In this document: piece after piece, positions 11,981-23,159 of the stretch
Position numbering within the stretch: the first letter of the stretch is position 1
Layout: every line of letters begins with the position of its first letter
Source: Suillus spraguei
Lineage: Eukaryota; Basidiomycota; Agaricomycetes; Boletales; Suillaceae
Direction: 5' to 3'
DNA length: 64,000 nt
Assembly (NCBI GenBank): GCA_016800925.1
Contig: JABCPU010000003.1
Coordinates: 1-64,000 of the forward strand
Notes under the pieces: generated by a model
The model's input: the letters and a program-made list of their open reading frames with translations, nothing else
The model's database searches: none
Told to the model about the DNA's origin: nothing
Made by a program: the position numbers and the translations under genes

Positions 11981-13315
11981 TCACACCGTGGTTAGTATGT
12001 GGCCTTTGACCATAGCCCATCCACATGAGGGAACCCTGGCATAAATGTGCACAGAATCCCTCATATACCATGCCCAAGCAATCCGATCCCTTTCCACTCC
12101 ATCAACCCCATGTCTCACAATTCTTCCCAAAAATGCAATCATACAGCCGGAATCATACCTGAATTCCAGCTGAAGGCTTGGCATACTCATCCAAGCATTA
12201 GAATAGTTCCCCACGGTGGTGAGAATATCAAAGCATTCAGGAATCGATAAATGGTCTTGATGATTGGGGGTTTCTCGATTGGAAATGATGGAGAGGCTGT
12301 TAAACACGGATGCCCAGTACTGCAGGGTCTCTGGCATCTGTGGCAGTTCCTTGCTCAGTGCCTTATCTCTGAGGTGTGACAAGGCTCGTAAACCTGCAAA
12401 ATACTGCTGAGGATGCATGACCCTGAGTGCCGCCGATGTGATGGCTGCCAGCCTTGCAATAGCTTTCAGGATATTCTCGGAGGAGGGTCCCTTCAATGAT
12501 GTGGATATCTCCGGATCTGACAGATTCTATGGGATTGGTGAGTTTGACTCCAGAAATCACCATCTCATCACATCCTACCTCGTGGCCCTGTTGAAACCAT
12601 GCCGGAGATAAATTGATGCATCCGGGAGTTGACCCAACATTTTCCGAGCCCTGTTTGAACCATTCTTGATTATATCGCCAATTGCCATCAGCCTTTACAC
12701 TTTTTCGAGGCTTGGACCCAGCAAATCGGTGGCCGCCCTGATTTCCTTCTGTAGGTACCATTTGATATTCAATATCCATTGAGTAACAATCTACACATTA
12801 CGCACCTGGGTGGTCTCGTCAGGGCATCCGGAAGGTACCATGCGATGATGGTACCGGAAACATTGATAATTGTGGCAGGTTTGTCCACCAACTTTGTGCC
12901 CTCATGGCCAGGAGGACACCTCTCAAGCAACTTCTCCTCTTTCTCCTCATTATGCCCAGTGTTCTTTTGGGATATCAATTTGCTATATCTTGCAATATCA
13001 ATCTGCATCTTAACTGTCATGAAGGAATTTGAATGATCAAACACATGTTCAACATCTGCAGGAAAAACCACTGGGATTTTTATATGCCTTTATGAGTACA
13101 TCAGCCAAGTGATCGCACACCATCACCAGATCAGTGTCCAGGTTTGGAGAAGGTATAACTGGTTCTCCTCCAGTCTTCTCTGCATTGAATTTTTGTTCGG
13201 TATATGCCCCTGCTTCATGAGTGACGGCCAGGGCCCAAGTGCGCCATATTTTTATGTCACAAGTGGACATGGAAGAAGTGTTCATGTTGCAAGTTGATAT
13301 TGGGAAATCAGACAC
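11981..13315 (-). pseudogene. TET/JBP-type 2-oxoglutarate/Fe(II) dioxygenase, fungal lineage, frame-broken
   Basis: Four minus-strand segments: 13315-12806, 12748-12579, 12526-11981, with introns 12749-12805 and 12527-12578. Visible blocks in order: GTIIAWYLPDALTRP, GNWRYNQEWF, CINLSPAWFQQGHE, ALRVMHPQQYFAGL, then NRETPNHQDHL with an H-x-D pair (near 12250), a YDSGCMIAFLGRIVRHGV block with the distal His, and ERDRIAWAWYMRDSV with an Arg suited to bind 2-oxoglutarate. H-x-D...H...R is the arrangement of TET/JBP dioxygenases, which oxidise methyl groups on DNA bases; the family is expanded in mushrooms beside KDZ transposons. Two single-base frame breaks are seen (near 13064 in a T run and near 12712 after LEK). 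Start codon uncertain. Assignment is from motif reading, not a profile search. Confidence 0.7.
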
Positions 13316-13478
13316 TGAATGCTGGATGTCCAGACTTTGGTGTTAAAGGGGGTGGAGATAGCGAGGATCAGATAAGGGAACCTTGGATGATGTTGGCTTT
13401 CAAAGCTGTATTATCATCCATTGCTCAATGAAGTACCAGATGATTGGAAGTGTGCTGGATATCTGATATTCATTTGTC

Positions 13479-14236
13479 GAGACCCGGGTTCAGAACTTGG
13501 CATCTCATAGGGCAACCACTTTTTGCACCCTGGTGTCCACATTCTACAAGACAACATAAGCGCCATAAAAGGCCATGTCAAGCAGAGACCCAGGTCTCGG
13601 AACTCAGAACTCAGAACTTGGCAAGCTTCATCTGATTTTCGGGGGTCATAACTGGGTGTCTTGTAGGGCAACACAAGCCTCACACCCCGCTTTCCACATT
13701 CTACAAGACAACCTAAGCGCCATAAAGGCCATTTCAAGAGATCACTTGCTGCTCCCGGAACTTGGTATGCTTCACTCAAATTTCAGGGGTCGGAACTGGG
13801 TGTCTCATATTGACTGAATTATGTGTCGAGACCCGGGTCTTGGAACTCGGAACTTGGTATGCTTCATCTGATTTTCGGGGGTCGGAACTGGGTGTCTTGT
13901 AGGGCAATACAAGCCTCGCACCCCGCTTTCCACATTCTACAAGATAACCTAAGCGCCATAAAGGCCATTTCAAGAGATCACTTGCTGCTCCCGGAACTTG
14001 GTATGCTTCACTCAAATTTCGGGGGTCGGAACTGGGTGTCTCATATTGACTGAATTATGTGTCGAGACCCGGGTCTCAGAACTCGGAACTTGGTATGCTT
14101 CATCTGATTTTCGGGGGTCGGAGCTGGGTGTCTTGTAGGGCAACACAAGCCTCGCACCCTGGTTTCCACATTCTACAAGACAACCTAAGTGCCATAAAAG
14201 GCCATGTCAAGACAGCACCTGCTGCTCTGGGAACTC
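13479..14236. repeat. Tandem repeat array, 236-bp period, about 3.2 copies
   Basis: Units start at GAGACC(C)GGGTCT near 13585, 13828 and 14064, with a partial, more diverged unit from 13479. The second unit is 236 bp, the first 243 bp, and the last is cut at about 14236. Each unit contains two related halves (TTCGGGGGTCGGAACTGGGT occurs twice per unit), so the array is a nested duplication. It lies between the TET/JBP-like gene and the truncated 5' end of Gypsy-C. Confidence 0.85.
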
Positions 14237-14285
14237 AGTAACTGTGATTTATTACCTCCTCTGATTTGGATGATATGCAACTCCC

Positions 14286-15211
14286 TCAGCTCCGTCATGT
14301 CTACAATTATCATACACAAAACTCCACAAAGAACTTCGTCAATATAGGGAAAGAATTGATGAGCTGGAAGCAAAACCTGCATCAATAGGAGGAATTCCCA
14401 AAATTGCGAAGCCAACAGAGTTCACTGGAGGAAAAGATTCCATCGACATTGAAACATTCCTGGCACAAGTATCCCTCTATCTCACACAATACCCTAATGC
14501 AACGGAACAACAACACCTCAGTTTAATGTTGTCTTATCTAAAGGGAAATGCTGGAAAATGGGCAGAACCTTACATTAAACAACAAGCTACAGGACAGTTG
14601 GATTTCAAAGACTTCTTAGAGGAGTTCTCACGCATGTTTAAAGATGAGAACAAAGAAGCAAAAGCCATCAGAGAATTAGAGACCCTTAGGCAAGGATCTA
14701 GTTCTGTTCCAGAATACATTGCATCTTTCAAACAGAAGTCGGTCTTCACGAACTTCTCTGATTACGATCTTCGCCTCAAATTCCGATCTGGTCTACAAAC
14801 CCGATCAAAGAACAACTCGCTCATGTTGCGCTCAAGGACAAGAACACTTTCAATAAATTGATTGAAAGAGCAGTAGAAATTGGGCAAAACTTTGAAGAGT
14901 TGGACGCAGAAAAGAAGTGAAACACCTGGTGGACTCCCAAGTCTAACAGTGGAGTTCCTTCTTCATCAAGGGCTGGACCCAGTAACAGTGACGCCATGGA
15001 TGTCGACTCTGGAAGGCAAAAGAATGCCCCCAAACTGCAAGGAAAGCCTGGTGCTTTCAAATGTTATAGATGCGGTGGAGAAGGCCATATGGCTAGGAAC
15101 TGTAAAGAAGCGCCGAAACCAGTGCAAGTGAAGGCATCGTCTGCCAAAGAAGAAACCACACCTAAATGGTTCAAGGACTGGTTATCCTCCAAAGAAGGCA
15201 AGGGTTTTTAG
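14286..15211 (+). pseudogene. Gypsy-C gag with CCHC zinc knuckle
   Basis: Reading through one frame shift (near 14800) and one TGA near 14920, the region gives a retrotransposon gag: a leading segment (LEAKPASIGGIPKIAKPTEF), the capsid-like block with SYLKGNAGKWAEP and FLEEFSRMFKDENKEAKAI, and a CCHC knuckle (CYRCGGEGHMARNC, about 15062-15103) near the C-terminus. It assembles the particle that packages element RNA in functional relatives. No upstream ATG in a sensible position is seen, consistent with 5' truncation. Confidence 0.8.
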
Positions 15212-15231
15212 AAGGGTTGAAGTCAGAGTCT

Positions 15232-18200
15232 GCAGACCTAGACCCAAACAATCGATTCTCTATTCTTTCTAGTTTTTCAGATGTAACGGAAGTGTATATA
15301 CGATCCAAATCAGAGCATTTTTATATTCCGATTACACTGAAAGGAAAGAACAGACAAGCAGACATAAAAGCACTTGTGGATTGTGGTGCATCAACATTAT
15401 TTATAAGCGAAAGATTTGTAAAGAACAATGATGTCCGGTATCATAAATTATTGCATCCCATACCAGTCAAGAACATTGATGGCTCCTTAAATGCCGCTGG
15501 AGCTATGACAAGATTCACTGAAATAGGATTAAAGGTTGGAGATCATGAAGAAGATAAAGCAGCCTTCATGGTTACAGATCTAGGAAGCGAAGATGTCATT
15601 ATCAGTATAGATTGGCTAAGGTACCATAATCCGGAGATTGACTGGAATGCAGGACGATTTGCTCTTACACGGTGCCCAGTCAAGTGTGAAACTAAAAAAG
15701 AAAAAAGACAAAAAAATAGAGAAAATGAAAAACCCAAAACAGGGTGACTTGCCAGATCTGATTCCCACGGAAGAGGAAGATGACGATGAAGGCATGGCGA
15801 AGAAAAGGGCGATGGTTGAGGAAATAGAAGATGAAGATAGTCCAAAGAATGAATGGATTAGATATAAAGCTTCTATCGCCACAGAACAAAAAGTAGCAGA
15901 GGAAGCTACTAAGAAGAAAAAGTCTGTAGAAGAAATGGTACAGACTGGCTTCATGATTATCTGGGTGTATTCTCAGAAGAGGAATCAAAGAGATTTCCTG
16001 AAAGAAAGAAATGGGATCATGCGATAGATCTCAAAGATGAGAATGATCTTCCACCGAATGCAAAACCATATCCTTTATCACCCAAAGAAATGGACACACT
16101 GAAAGATTGGTTAAAAGCTGAAACTGCATTAGGACATATTAGAGATTCACAATCTCCTGTTGCAGCACCTTTCTTCTTTGTGGCCAAAAAAGATGGCAAA
16201 TTACGACCAGTAATGGACTATAGAAAGCTCAATGAGAAAACGGTTAAAAACGCGTACCCTTTACCGAGATCTCAAGATCTAATTGATGCTTTAACTGGTG
16301 CCACAATGTACTCCAAAATGGATGTATGATGGGGATACAATAATATTCGGATGAAAGAAGGAGACGAGTGGAAGGCAGCCTTCAAAACGCCTTTTGGTCA
16401 CCATGAACCAACCGTAATGTATTTTGGGTTGACAAATTCTCCAGCAACTTTCCAGACCATGATGAATGAAATATTTAGAGATCTCATTGATGCAAAGACA
16501 GTCGTTGTCTACATCGATGACATCTTGGTCTTTACAAATGGAAATAAGGAGCAACATTGAAAAGTCGTACGAGAAGTACTCAAACAATTAAAAGATAATG
16601 ATCTGTTCTTGAAACCAGAGAAATGTAGTTTCGAACAGTCTAAAGTCGAATTCTTAGGGTTGATCATGGAAAAAGGCAATGTATCTATGGACCCTGTGAA
16701 AGTAGAAGGAGTATTAAAATGGCCTGTTCCCAAATGCGTAAAAGACATACAAGCATTCATGGGCTTTGCCAACTTCTATCAAAGATTCATATTGGGGTTC
16801 TCAGACATAGCTAGACCAATGAATGATTTGCTAAGAAAAGATGTTCCATGGAATTGGACGGAGAAACAACAACATGCATTTGATGAATTGAAGAAACGAT
16901 TCACAGAAGCTCCGCTCCTAGTAATGCCAGATGTTGAGAAAAAGAAAAGAATAGAGACCGATGCTTCTGATTATGCATCTGGTGCAGTACTTTCTCAACA
17001 GATGGAAGATGGACTATGGCATCCTGTCGCTTATTATTCAAAGTCAATGAATGATGCAGAACGAAATTACGACATTCATGACAAAGAATTGTTAGCAATC
17101 ATTCGAGCGTTAGAAGAGTGGAGGCACTATGTGCAGGAGCACCTCACCCTGTGGAGATCTGGACCAATCATAAGAATCTTGAGTATTTCATGACGAGTCA
17201 AAAATTGACATGAAGGCAAGCCAGATTGAGTCTGTTCCTGGCAGAGTATGAATTTACACTCCAACATAAGCCTGGTGTAATCAATGATAAGGCCGATCGT
17301 CTGTCTCGGAGATCAGACCACAGAGGGGGTAGAAAACAACAATTCTGATCGCATTTTGCTTAAACCGGAATTTTTCAAAATCAATGCTGCTAAAAGAGGC
17401 CAAGTTCTTATAGAAGGAGAAAAATCTCTTCTCAAAAAGATTAGACAATGTACAGAACGAGAGCCTGAAGTGATGAAAGTGCTAGAAACACTAAAAGCAG
17501 CACTGGTACAATTGCGTAGAGGAGTCGAAGAATGGAATGTTGAAGATGGATTGGTCTATGTTCCAAATGATAAAGAAATCCGCTGAGAGATTCCAGAGTT
17601 ATTCCATGACTCACCACCGGCTGGACATCCTGGACGTGCTAAAACCTTAGAATTGATTTCCAGAAATTATTGGTGGCCAATGGTGACAAAGAGTGTTCAC
17701 GACTATGTAGATGGTTGCGATCATTGCAGACAAACAAAGGTCTATCCTAGTAAACCGACAGGACCTTTACAGCCAAATGAAGTTCCAGAAGGACCTTGGC
17801 AAACAATTACATGTGACCTGATTGTGGACCTACCAAAGAGTGAAGGGTATGATAGCATTTTTGTTGTCATTGATTGATTTACGAAACAAGCACACTTTAT
17901 TCCCACTAATAAAGAAGTAGACTCGAAGGAAATTGCCGAGCTATTTTTAAAAAATGTATGGAAACATCATGGAACACCAAAGTAAGTGATTTCAGATAGA
18001 GGAACACAGTTCGTATTGAAATTTATGGGACAAATGTCAAAAAGATTAGGCACAAAATGGTCTGCTTCGACTGCCTATCATCCCCATACGAACGGACAAA
18101 CAGAACGTGTAAATCAAGAAGTTGAACAATATTTACGCCTGTTTACCTCTTATAGACAAAATGATTGGGTATCTTGGTTGCCGATTGCAGAATTCTCGCA

Positions 18201-18860
18201 TAATAACGCAGTCACAGTCACCGGTCATAGCCCTTTCAAAGTTCTATATGGATATAATCCAGAATTCACGATATCTCCTAATTCCAACTCCCGTATTCCT
18301 GTTGCTGATGAAAGAGTGGATCAAATGAAAGAAGCAAGAGATGATGCAGAAAATACTTTGAAACTAGTCAATGAACGAATGAAACGGTTCTATGACAAAG
18401 GAGTAAAAGACGCACCACAGTATAAAAAGGGAGACAAAGTCTGGCTAGACACAAAAAAACATTAAACAACATCATTCAAGTCAAAAATTGTCAGATCGTC
18501 GTCTTGGGCCCTTTGAAATACTAGAGAAGATTGGTGAAGTGAACTATAAATTGAAATTACCAGCAAATTATCAGATCCATCTGGTTTTTCACGTTCAATT
18601 ACTCACTCCATACTATGCATCTCAAATGATCCCTCATTCTCAACCCACCCGACCACCTCCTGACATAGTTGACGATCAGGAAGAATTTGTTGTAGAAGAA
18701 GTATTAGATAGCCGATTATTCCGAGGAAAGCTGCAATACTGAGTAAAATGGGAAGGATATCCAATAGAAGAATCGACATGGGAACCAGAAGAAAATGTAA
18801 AGAATTCCCCGATTCTTATAGCGGAGTTTCATAAAAAGAATCCCACGGCGGCTAAAACCA
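15232..18860 (+). pseudogene. Gypsy-C pol: protease, RT, RNase H, integrase, chromodomain
   Basis: Protease motif VDCGASTLFIS (about 15376; Cys replaces the usual Ser of DSGA); RT with LRPVMDYRKLN and [11 protein letters not shown] (YxDD, near 16508); RNase H with IETDASDYASGA; integrase with a zinc-binding H/H and CDHC, then Asp (CDLIVDLP), Asp (VISDRGTQF) and Glu (NGQTERVNQE); chromodomain near 18680-18830 with VKWEGYPIEESTWEPEENV. Stops at 16327, 16558, 17211, 17584, 17875 and 18740 are all TGA at places where relatives have Arg; a frame shift near 17140 and another near 18440 add to the damage. All catalytic motifs that can be read are otherwise conserved. Confidence 0.9.
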
Positions 18861-18968
18861 AAAGAATTCAAGGTTCTATACTTAATTCGGAAGATTTCAA
18901 GAAATGGAGAACGTGTAACATCAGACCTTCATACATTCGCGATGACGCTCATCCTAGAGAGGGGGTAA

Positions 18969-19444
18969 TGTCACAAATTCCAAATACAAATCATTACTCT
19001 TTTCTCAATTTCCCTAAAGCATCTAAACCCAGCACTAAGACAAACCCAAATCCTATCGAAATCCCCATATCCGCTTCTATAACCAAACTTCCTGATGAAG
19101 ATGAAGAGATCTTTTATGATGCTATTGGATAAGATAAGATAAGATAGTATCACGTGATCTTAGAACCTTCTAGAATATGATGTCATAACAATGTCACAAC
19201 TATCACATCGTACAATTCTCGTTTCTATTTTATGATTGGCTAGTAGTTTCAAACTCAGTTTACATCTCAGTTTCAATATGTGTATATAGTTAGCTAGTTT
19301 CGCTGTAGTAGTTCTTTAGTTCAAACCTCTTGTATCTACATAGTAGCAATCCAAGACATCCTTGCTCCTCTCTCTTTCCTGGTGACAACCTTAGTTTGAG
19401 TCCTAGTCTCTGCCCTTGCGTTAATTCGTTTGTGGGTTGTGACA
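18969..19444 (+). repeat. Gypsy-C 3' LTR
   Basis: 476 bp with termini TGTCACA and TGTGACA, preceded by the polypurine-like GAGAGGGGGTAA. No second copy of this LTR occurs in the window. Short GATAA repeats sit near 19130-19147. Confidence 0.85.
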
Positions 19445-20165
19445 GCTACACACAATGCTAGTTCCAGCGGTATCATCATTGACCGTGGCAACTTACCGCT
19501 GACCACGATGCTTGTTTCGCACATAAGTTAGGCTCGAACTTGACCATACTAATAGGCATCCCCCTTTAGGGTTGAACGCTCTTGTTCTTACAAGTGAAGC
19601 AGACTAGATGGAGTGCAAGACTCACATACTAGTCTAGGCAGTGGTTTATCTACAGCCCAAGCTAGATTGTATCTTTACAACGTTTGCATATTCGCAATTT
19701 GTATGACCCTAAAAATTGTTACTTGGGTCTTGTGCAGCTGGGCGACACCAAGGTTGAATCTCCGGATGTCCGCAATGAGCACGGAGTTCTTCTCAATGTG
19801 GGCAATCACAGGACTAAATTGCATGACGGTGATGTCGTGGAGGTCGAACTTGTCTGGAAACTGTATGTTTGTTCATTCTATGTCCTCTGTTTTCTCTGAC
19901 AGCCATTACCAGCTGGAACATCAGACCACCCAAAGATGCACCACCCAACAGTCGTGATGCTAATGGCTCCCGAGCATACCAACTTATACTGCGGCATATG
20001 CAGTTACTGCCATGCACAGCATACATGAAGCAAGCTCTCCACGATTCAAAAGGAAAAAGGAAGGCCACTGATGAGCTCCAAGGCCAGTCACCTGCTAAGA
20101 CTTTGAAGGTGCCAGCAAATGGTTGCAACATATTTGACATGGAGCTGGAGACTGACGATGAGTAG
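19445..20165 (+). pseudogene. 3' part of a hypothetical gene, cut off by Gypsy-C
   Basis: Immediately after the LTR an open segment (ATHNASSSGIIIDRGNLPL...) ends near 19525. Two further exons, 19738-19862 and 19913-20165, join in frame (VWKL to WNIRPPKD) and finish with a basic KGKRKATDEL patch and an acidic MELETDDE end at 20165. The 5' part is missing. I do not recognise the family. The first segment's connection to the later exons is inferred from position only. Confidence 0.45.
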
Positions 20166-20779
20166 ACTCAAATATTGTCTAATTGTCTAGTAGTGCTACA
20201 TTTGACCTGCAAAGTGCCTGATCATTGTACATACTCGACTGTCATATTTTGATATACTGTTGCTGCTGTTATACATCATTGTTTCTTGGAGTCGGGGACT
20301 GGCGCTTTTCAGCGCTGCTACGATTGGTTTTAGTTTTCTTGAAATGCTGCTCAAAATGTACATGTCTGTTTTAAAATCCACTATGATTGCGAATAAGTTA
20401 AGGTGCATGAAGTAGTGATTATTAGGATGAAGTCAAGGCCAGAAAGCCAAAAAGAGTGCAAAGCACTCCTTTTGCTTCCTGTGCCAAAGGCACAACGGGT
20501 GGTGGACTTGTCAATAATTGAATGTTCCCTTCTGCATCACACCAATTCACATGCCAGTACGCAATGTAAGACTATTGCACCCAGGTTATTTGTGCTTGCA
20601 TTGTGCTTGTTCACCAGCACCATTGGTGCCCCACTTGTGGTACACTTCACAAAATATTCGGACATGAGCTCATTGCCTATGAACTATATATGTGCATCAT
20701 TGCCTGGAACTTCGAGATTCATTCATATCAGAATACTTACAATAGCTTCGACCGATGAAAGAGTTGCAGAAAGCATTGA
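20166..20779. other. Intergenic, nothing convincing
   Basis: Between the truncated gene and the transporter stop codon I see no supported gene, repeat or RNA on either strand. Confidence 0.5.
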
Positions 20780-21209
20780 CTATGCCAGATACCTAAAACT
20801 AACAGGGTTTGCAAGGTCATTCATATCCTTCGCATTCCGCTCATTCCTCTCTGTCTGTCCATTCACCCGCTTCAAATGCAAAAACATCACACCCAATATT
20901 GCCATTGACACCACAAGTGCTGAAAAGCAGATGGCATAGGAATAACAATACGTACATCGGTCCCCAGTTGGTCGGCCAGACATATCTACAAGACAGACAT
21001 GTCAAATTGTGGATGATCAGCGAGAGTGAGATTGATGCCACTAACACTCCAACGATATTCCCAGTCTGTGACAGTCCATTAATTACATCAGGAAAACCCT
21101 CCCATGTAAACTTAGATAAATTGGAGACTTTTTTGACAGCTGTCAAAATTTGAAGTAGCTGGCTCTAAGAGTGATAGCACAGTGCAGGCTAACGATAATC
21201 ATTGGCAAC

Positions 21210-23100
21210 CTAGCGCAGTGTAACAAAACTATATTGATCTATGTATGTATTTACATAAAATGATGAACACTCGTCAAGATCGTTGGAAGAGGTCCATTCA
21301 CGAGGAGCCACAGGTCCGAAATGCGGAATCAAATGCGCGCTACAATGAATGTTGCTGATTGGTATAATGCTGGCCATACGTTCTCCGTTTTTGATGATGC
21401 GCAAAACCAACCTTGTGCAAGCCATTATCTCGGTTAGGTACGTCGAAGGGAGAGAACCATTCAACATATGCGAGATGTTGAGGGGGCTGGAATGTGGATG
21501 GGAAAAGTTTCGGGACGGCTTTGGGAGGGATCAAAAATATAACACGGACTTGCACAATTCGATATCCTGTTGAATAGTACTAGCTACTGAGTACCAGTCA
21601 ATAGAACGATTCAGAACACTTACCTTTGGTGCCGAGTGAACCACCTGTACCATCATTAACAAACACAGTATCAAATCGTGGTGCAACACTGTCGGATGCA
21701 AATGTTCCTGACTGTCCAGGACGTGCATGGACACTATCAACAGTGACCGGAGAATTGTCATGACCACGAACATCAGCCAAGAGCCATTTCACCTTGTGAA
21801 AGACTGGTAGTGTTCGAAATGGGATGTGGATATCGGCTGCTCGATCTTCGAGCTGCCTGGCTGTAACGGTAGTGTTGGCAGGAAGTGTGACTTTGGCAAC
21901 ATAATGTGCGAGAGATTTGTTAAAGTGCATGGTGCCATATTCATTCACAACCCTGTCCGTGGTGACTGCCTTGACTGTAGGATGCTTTGTCATTGTTTGA
22001 GTACGATAAAATGTCATTTTGGGGGGATGTGGCTGATGTGGACGTGCAGTGTTACCAATAAGTCTCCACTGAATGTATTTTTTGTGATGAAAAACTTTCT
22101 CCCTCCGTTCAAGCCAAGTCATCATCTGAGCAAACTCATTCTTGTGATTCGTAGAACGATAAGCATCTTTTGCAAGATCAATGTGAAGACATTCAGTGTA
22201 TTCAGTATTGTAGTTGTCCGTAGTGCCGAACATTCGAATCATATGAGCGTAGTGAGCTGTGAAGTAGAGCTTTGGCAAATTGAACGAATTTTGAATGCCG
22301 AGGTCAATAAAGATGTCCTTGTTGTCGTGGAAAAGCTCGAGTGCCTCATTGAGTAAGACCAGTGTCTCAGAGGTGTGAGATGGGTACTGAGCGAGGTATA
22401 AAAAGTCTAGCAGACCACGAACAGCACGGAGGAGTCCAGCGGAGGACATGTTATGAGGTAGACTGGTGTCGATGATGATGCCGAGCAAGAAACGGCAAAT
22501 TTGATTGTGTTCTGTACCGCTCACGCGCGAAAGAGTAGTGATACCCTTTGTAAATATTCGGATATGGTGATTTGGGGGAAGGCGTCGACATCGTGCATCT
22601 ATCTCTGCACTGCCACATGCGTCAGAAAGCCAGGCGAGGAGGTGCTTTATGAGCCCTTGGTATAGTTGATGCAGAACATCAGGAGTTACAGATTCGAATA
22701 TATTGATGAAGGGGAGTCCCTCCCAGAATGGGTGGACAATTGGCTTAATGCCAGCGTTCGCACATGCCCGAACGAAGGCCAATCCACCTTCATCGAGAGC
22801 ACAAAGTGCATCAAGTACTGCGCCCAGGTCTCGTGGTTGCCAGTTTGCAATACCAGTTGCTAAACCAAGCTCGTCAGGGGGAATGTCACACTTCGGACAC
22901 TGAGTTGTCTTGATTTCAGTAGCTAAAACTTGCTCTGGATAGTCTCCCGCGAAACATGCGAACAAGGGATGGCCTCGATGCACTGTTCCATCACCACGTC
23001 GCATGTTGATGCCATTGTTACAATGACTCACTATGATAAATGCAGGTGACACGACAAAAGCAAGGACACCAGCGCCTCTCCTCAGAACTGAAAACAGCAA
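21210..23100 (-). pseudogene. Plavaka transposase, C-terminal portion
   Basis: A 500-codon open frame (23100-21598) shows Plavaka signatures: HPLFACFAGDYPEQV, QCPKCDIP, VTPDVLHQLYQGLIKHL, EIDARCRRLPPNHHIR, SRVSGTEHNQ, GLLDFLYLAQYPSH, TTDNYNTEYTECLHIDLAKDAYR. It splices near 21620 and continues, after one frame shift, to [19 protein letters not shown] and a stop at 21210. The N-terminal zinc finger and the first half typical of Plavaka proteins are absent: the sequence upstream of about 23011 instead overlaps 5' exons of the opposite-strand gene. The real start may be the Met of MRRGDGTVH. Likely non-functional. Confidence 0.85.
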
Positions 23101-23159
23101 AAGCAGTAGTAAGTATCCGAGTCAGTGCCCACAAAGGCAAACTTGCTTACAGAAAGATT

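Larger units (their letters stand above)
14240..19444 (+). mobile_element. Gypsy-C: chromodomain Ty3/Gypsy retrotransposon, 5'-truncated, inactive
   Basis: Order gag, protease, reverse transcriptase, RNase H, integrase, chromodomain, 3' LTR is intact, which is Ty3/Gypsy chromovirus order. There is no 5' LTR: the gag region begins directly beside a tandem-repeat array. The internal sequence is AT-richer than Gypsy-A and Gypsy-B. The 3' LTR has perfect TGTCACA/TGTGACA ends and abuts exon sequence of another gene at 19445. Confidence 0.9.

Noticed and set aside
13414..14241. Series of 60-120 codon ORFs on both strands
   Set aside because: They repeat with the 236-bp tandem unit and contain no known motif; explained by the array.
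15543..15988. Phe/Ser-rich minus-strand ORFs
   Set aside because: Shadows of the Lys/Glu-rich spacer in Gypsy-C pol; no coding signal of their own.
22666..22903. Plus-strand ORFs inside the Plavaka transposase
   Set aside because: Opposite-strand shadows of the 500-codon transposase frame.
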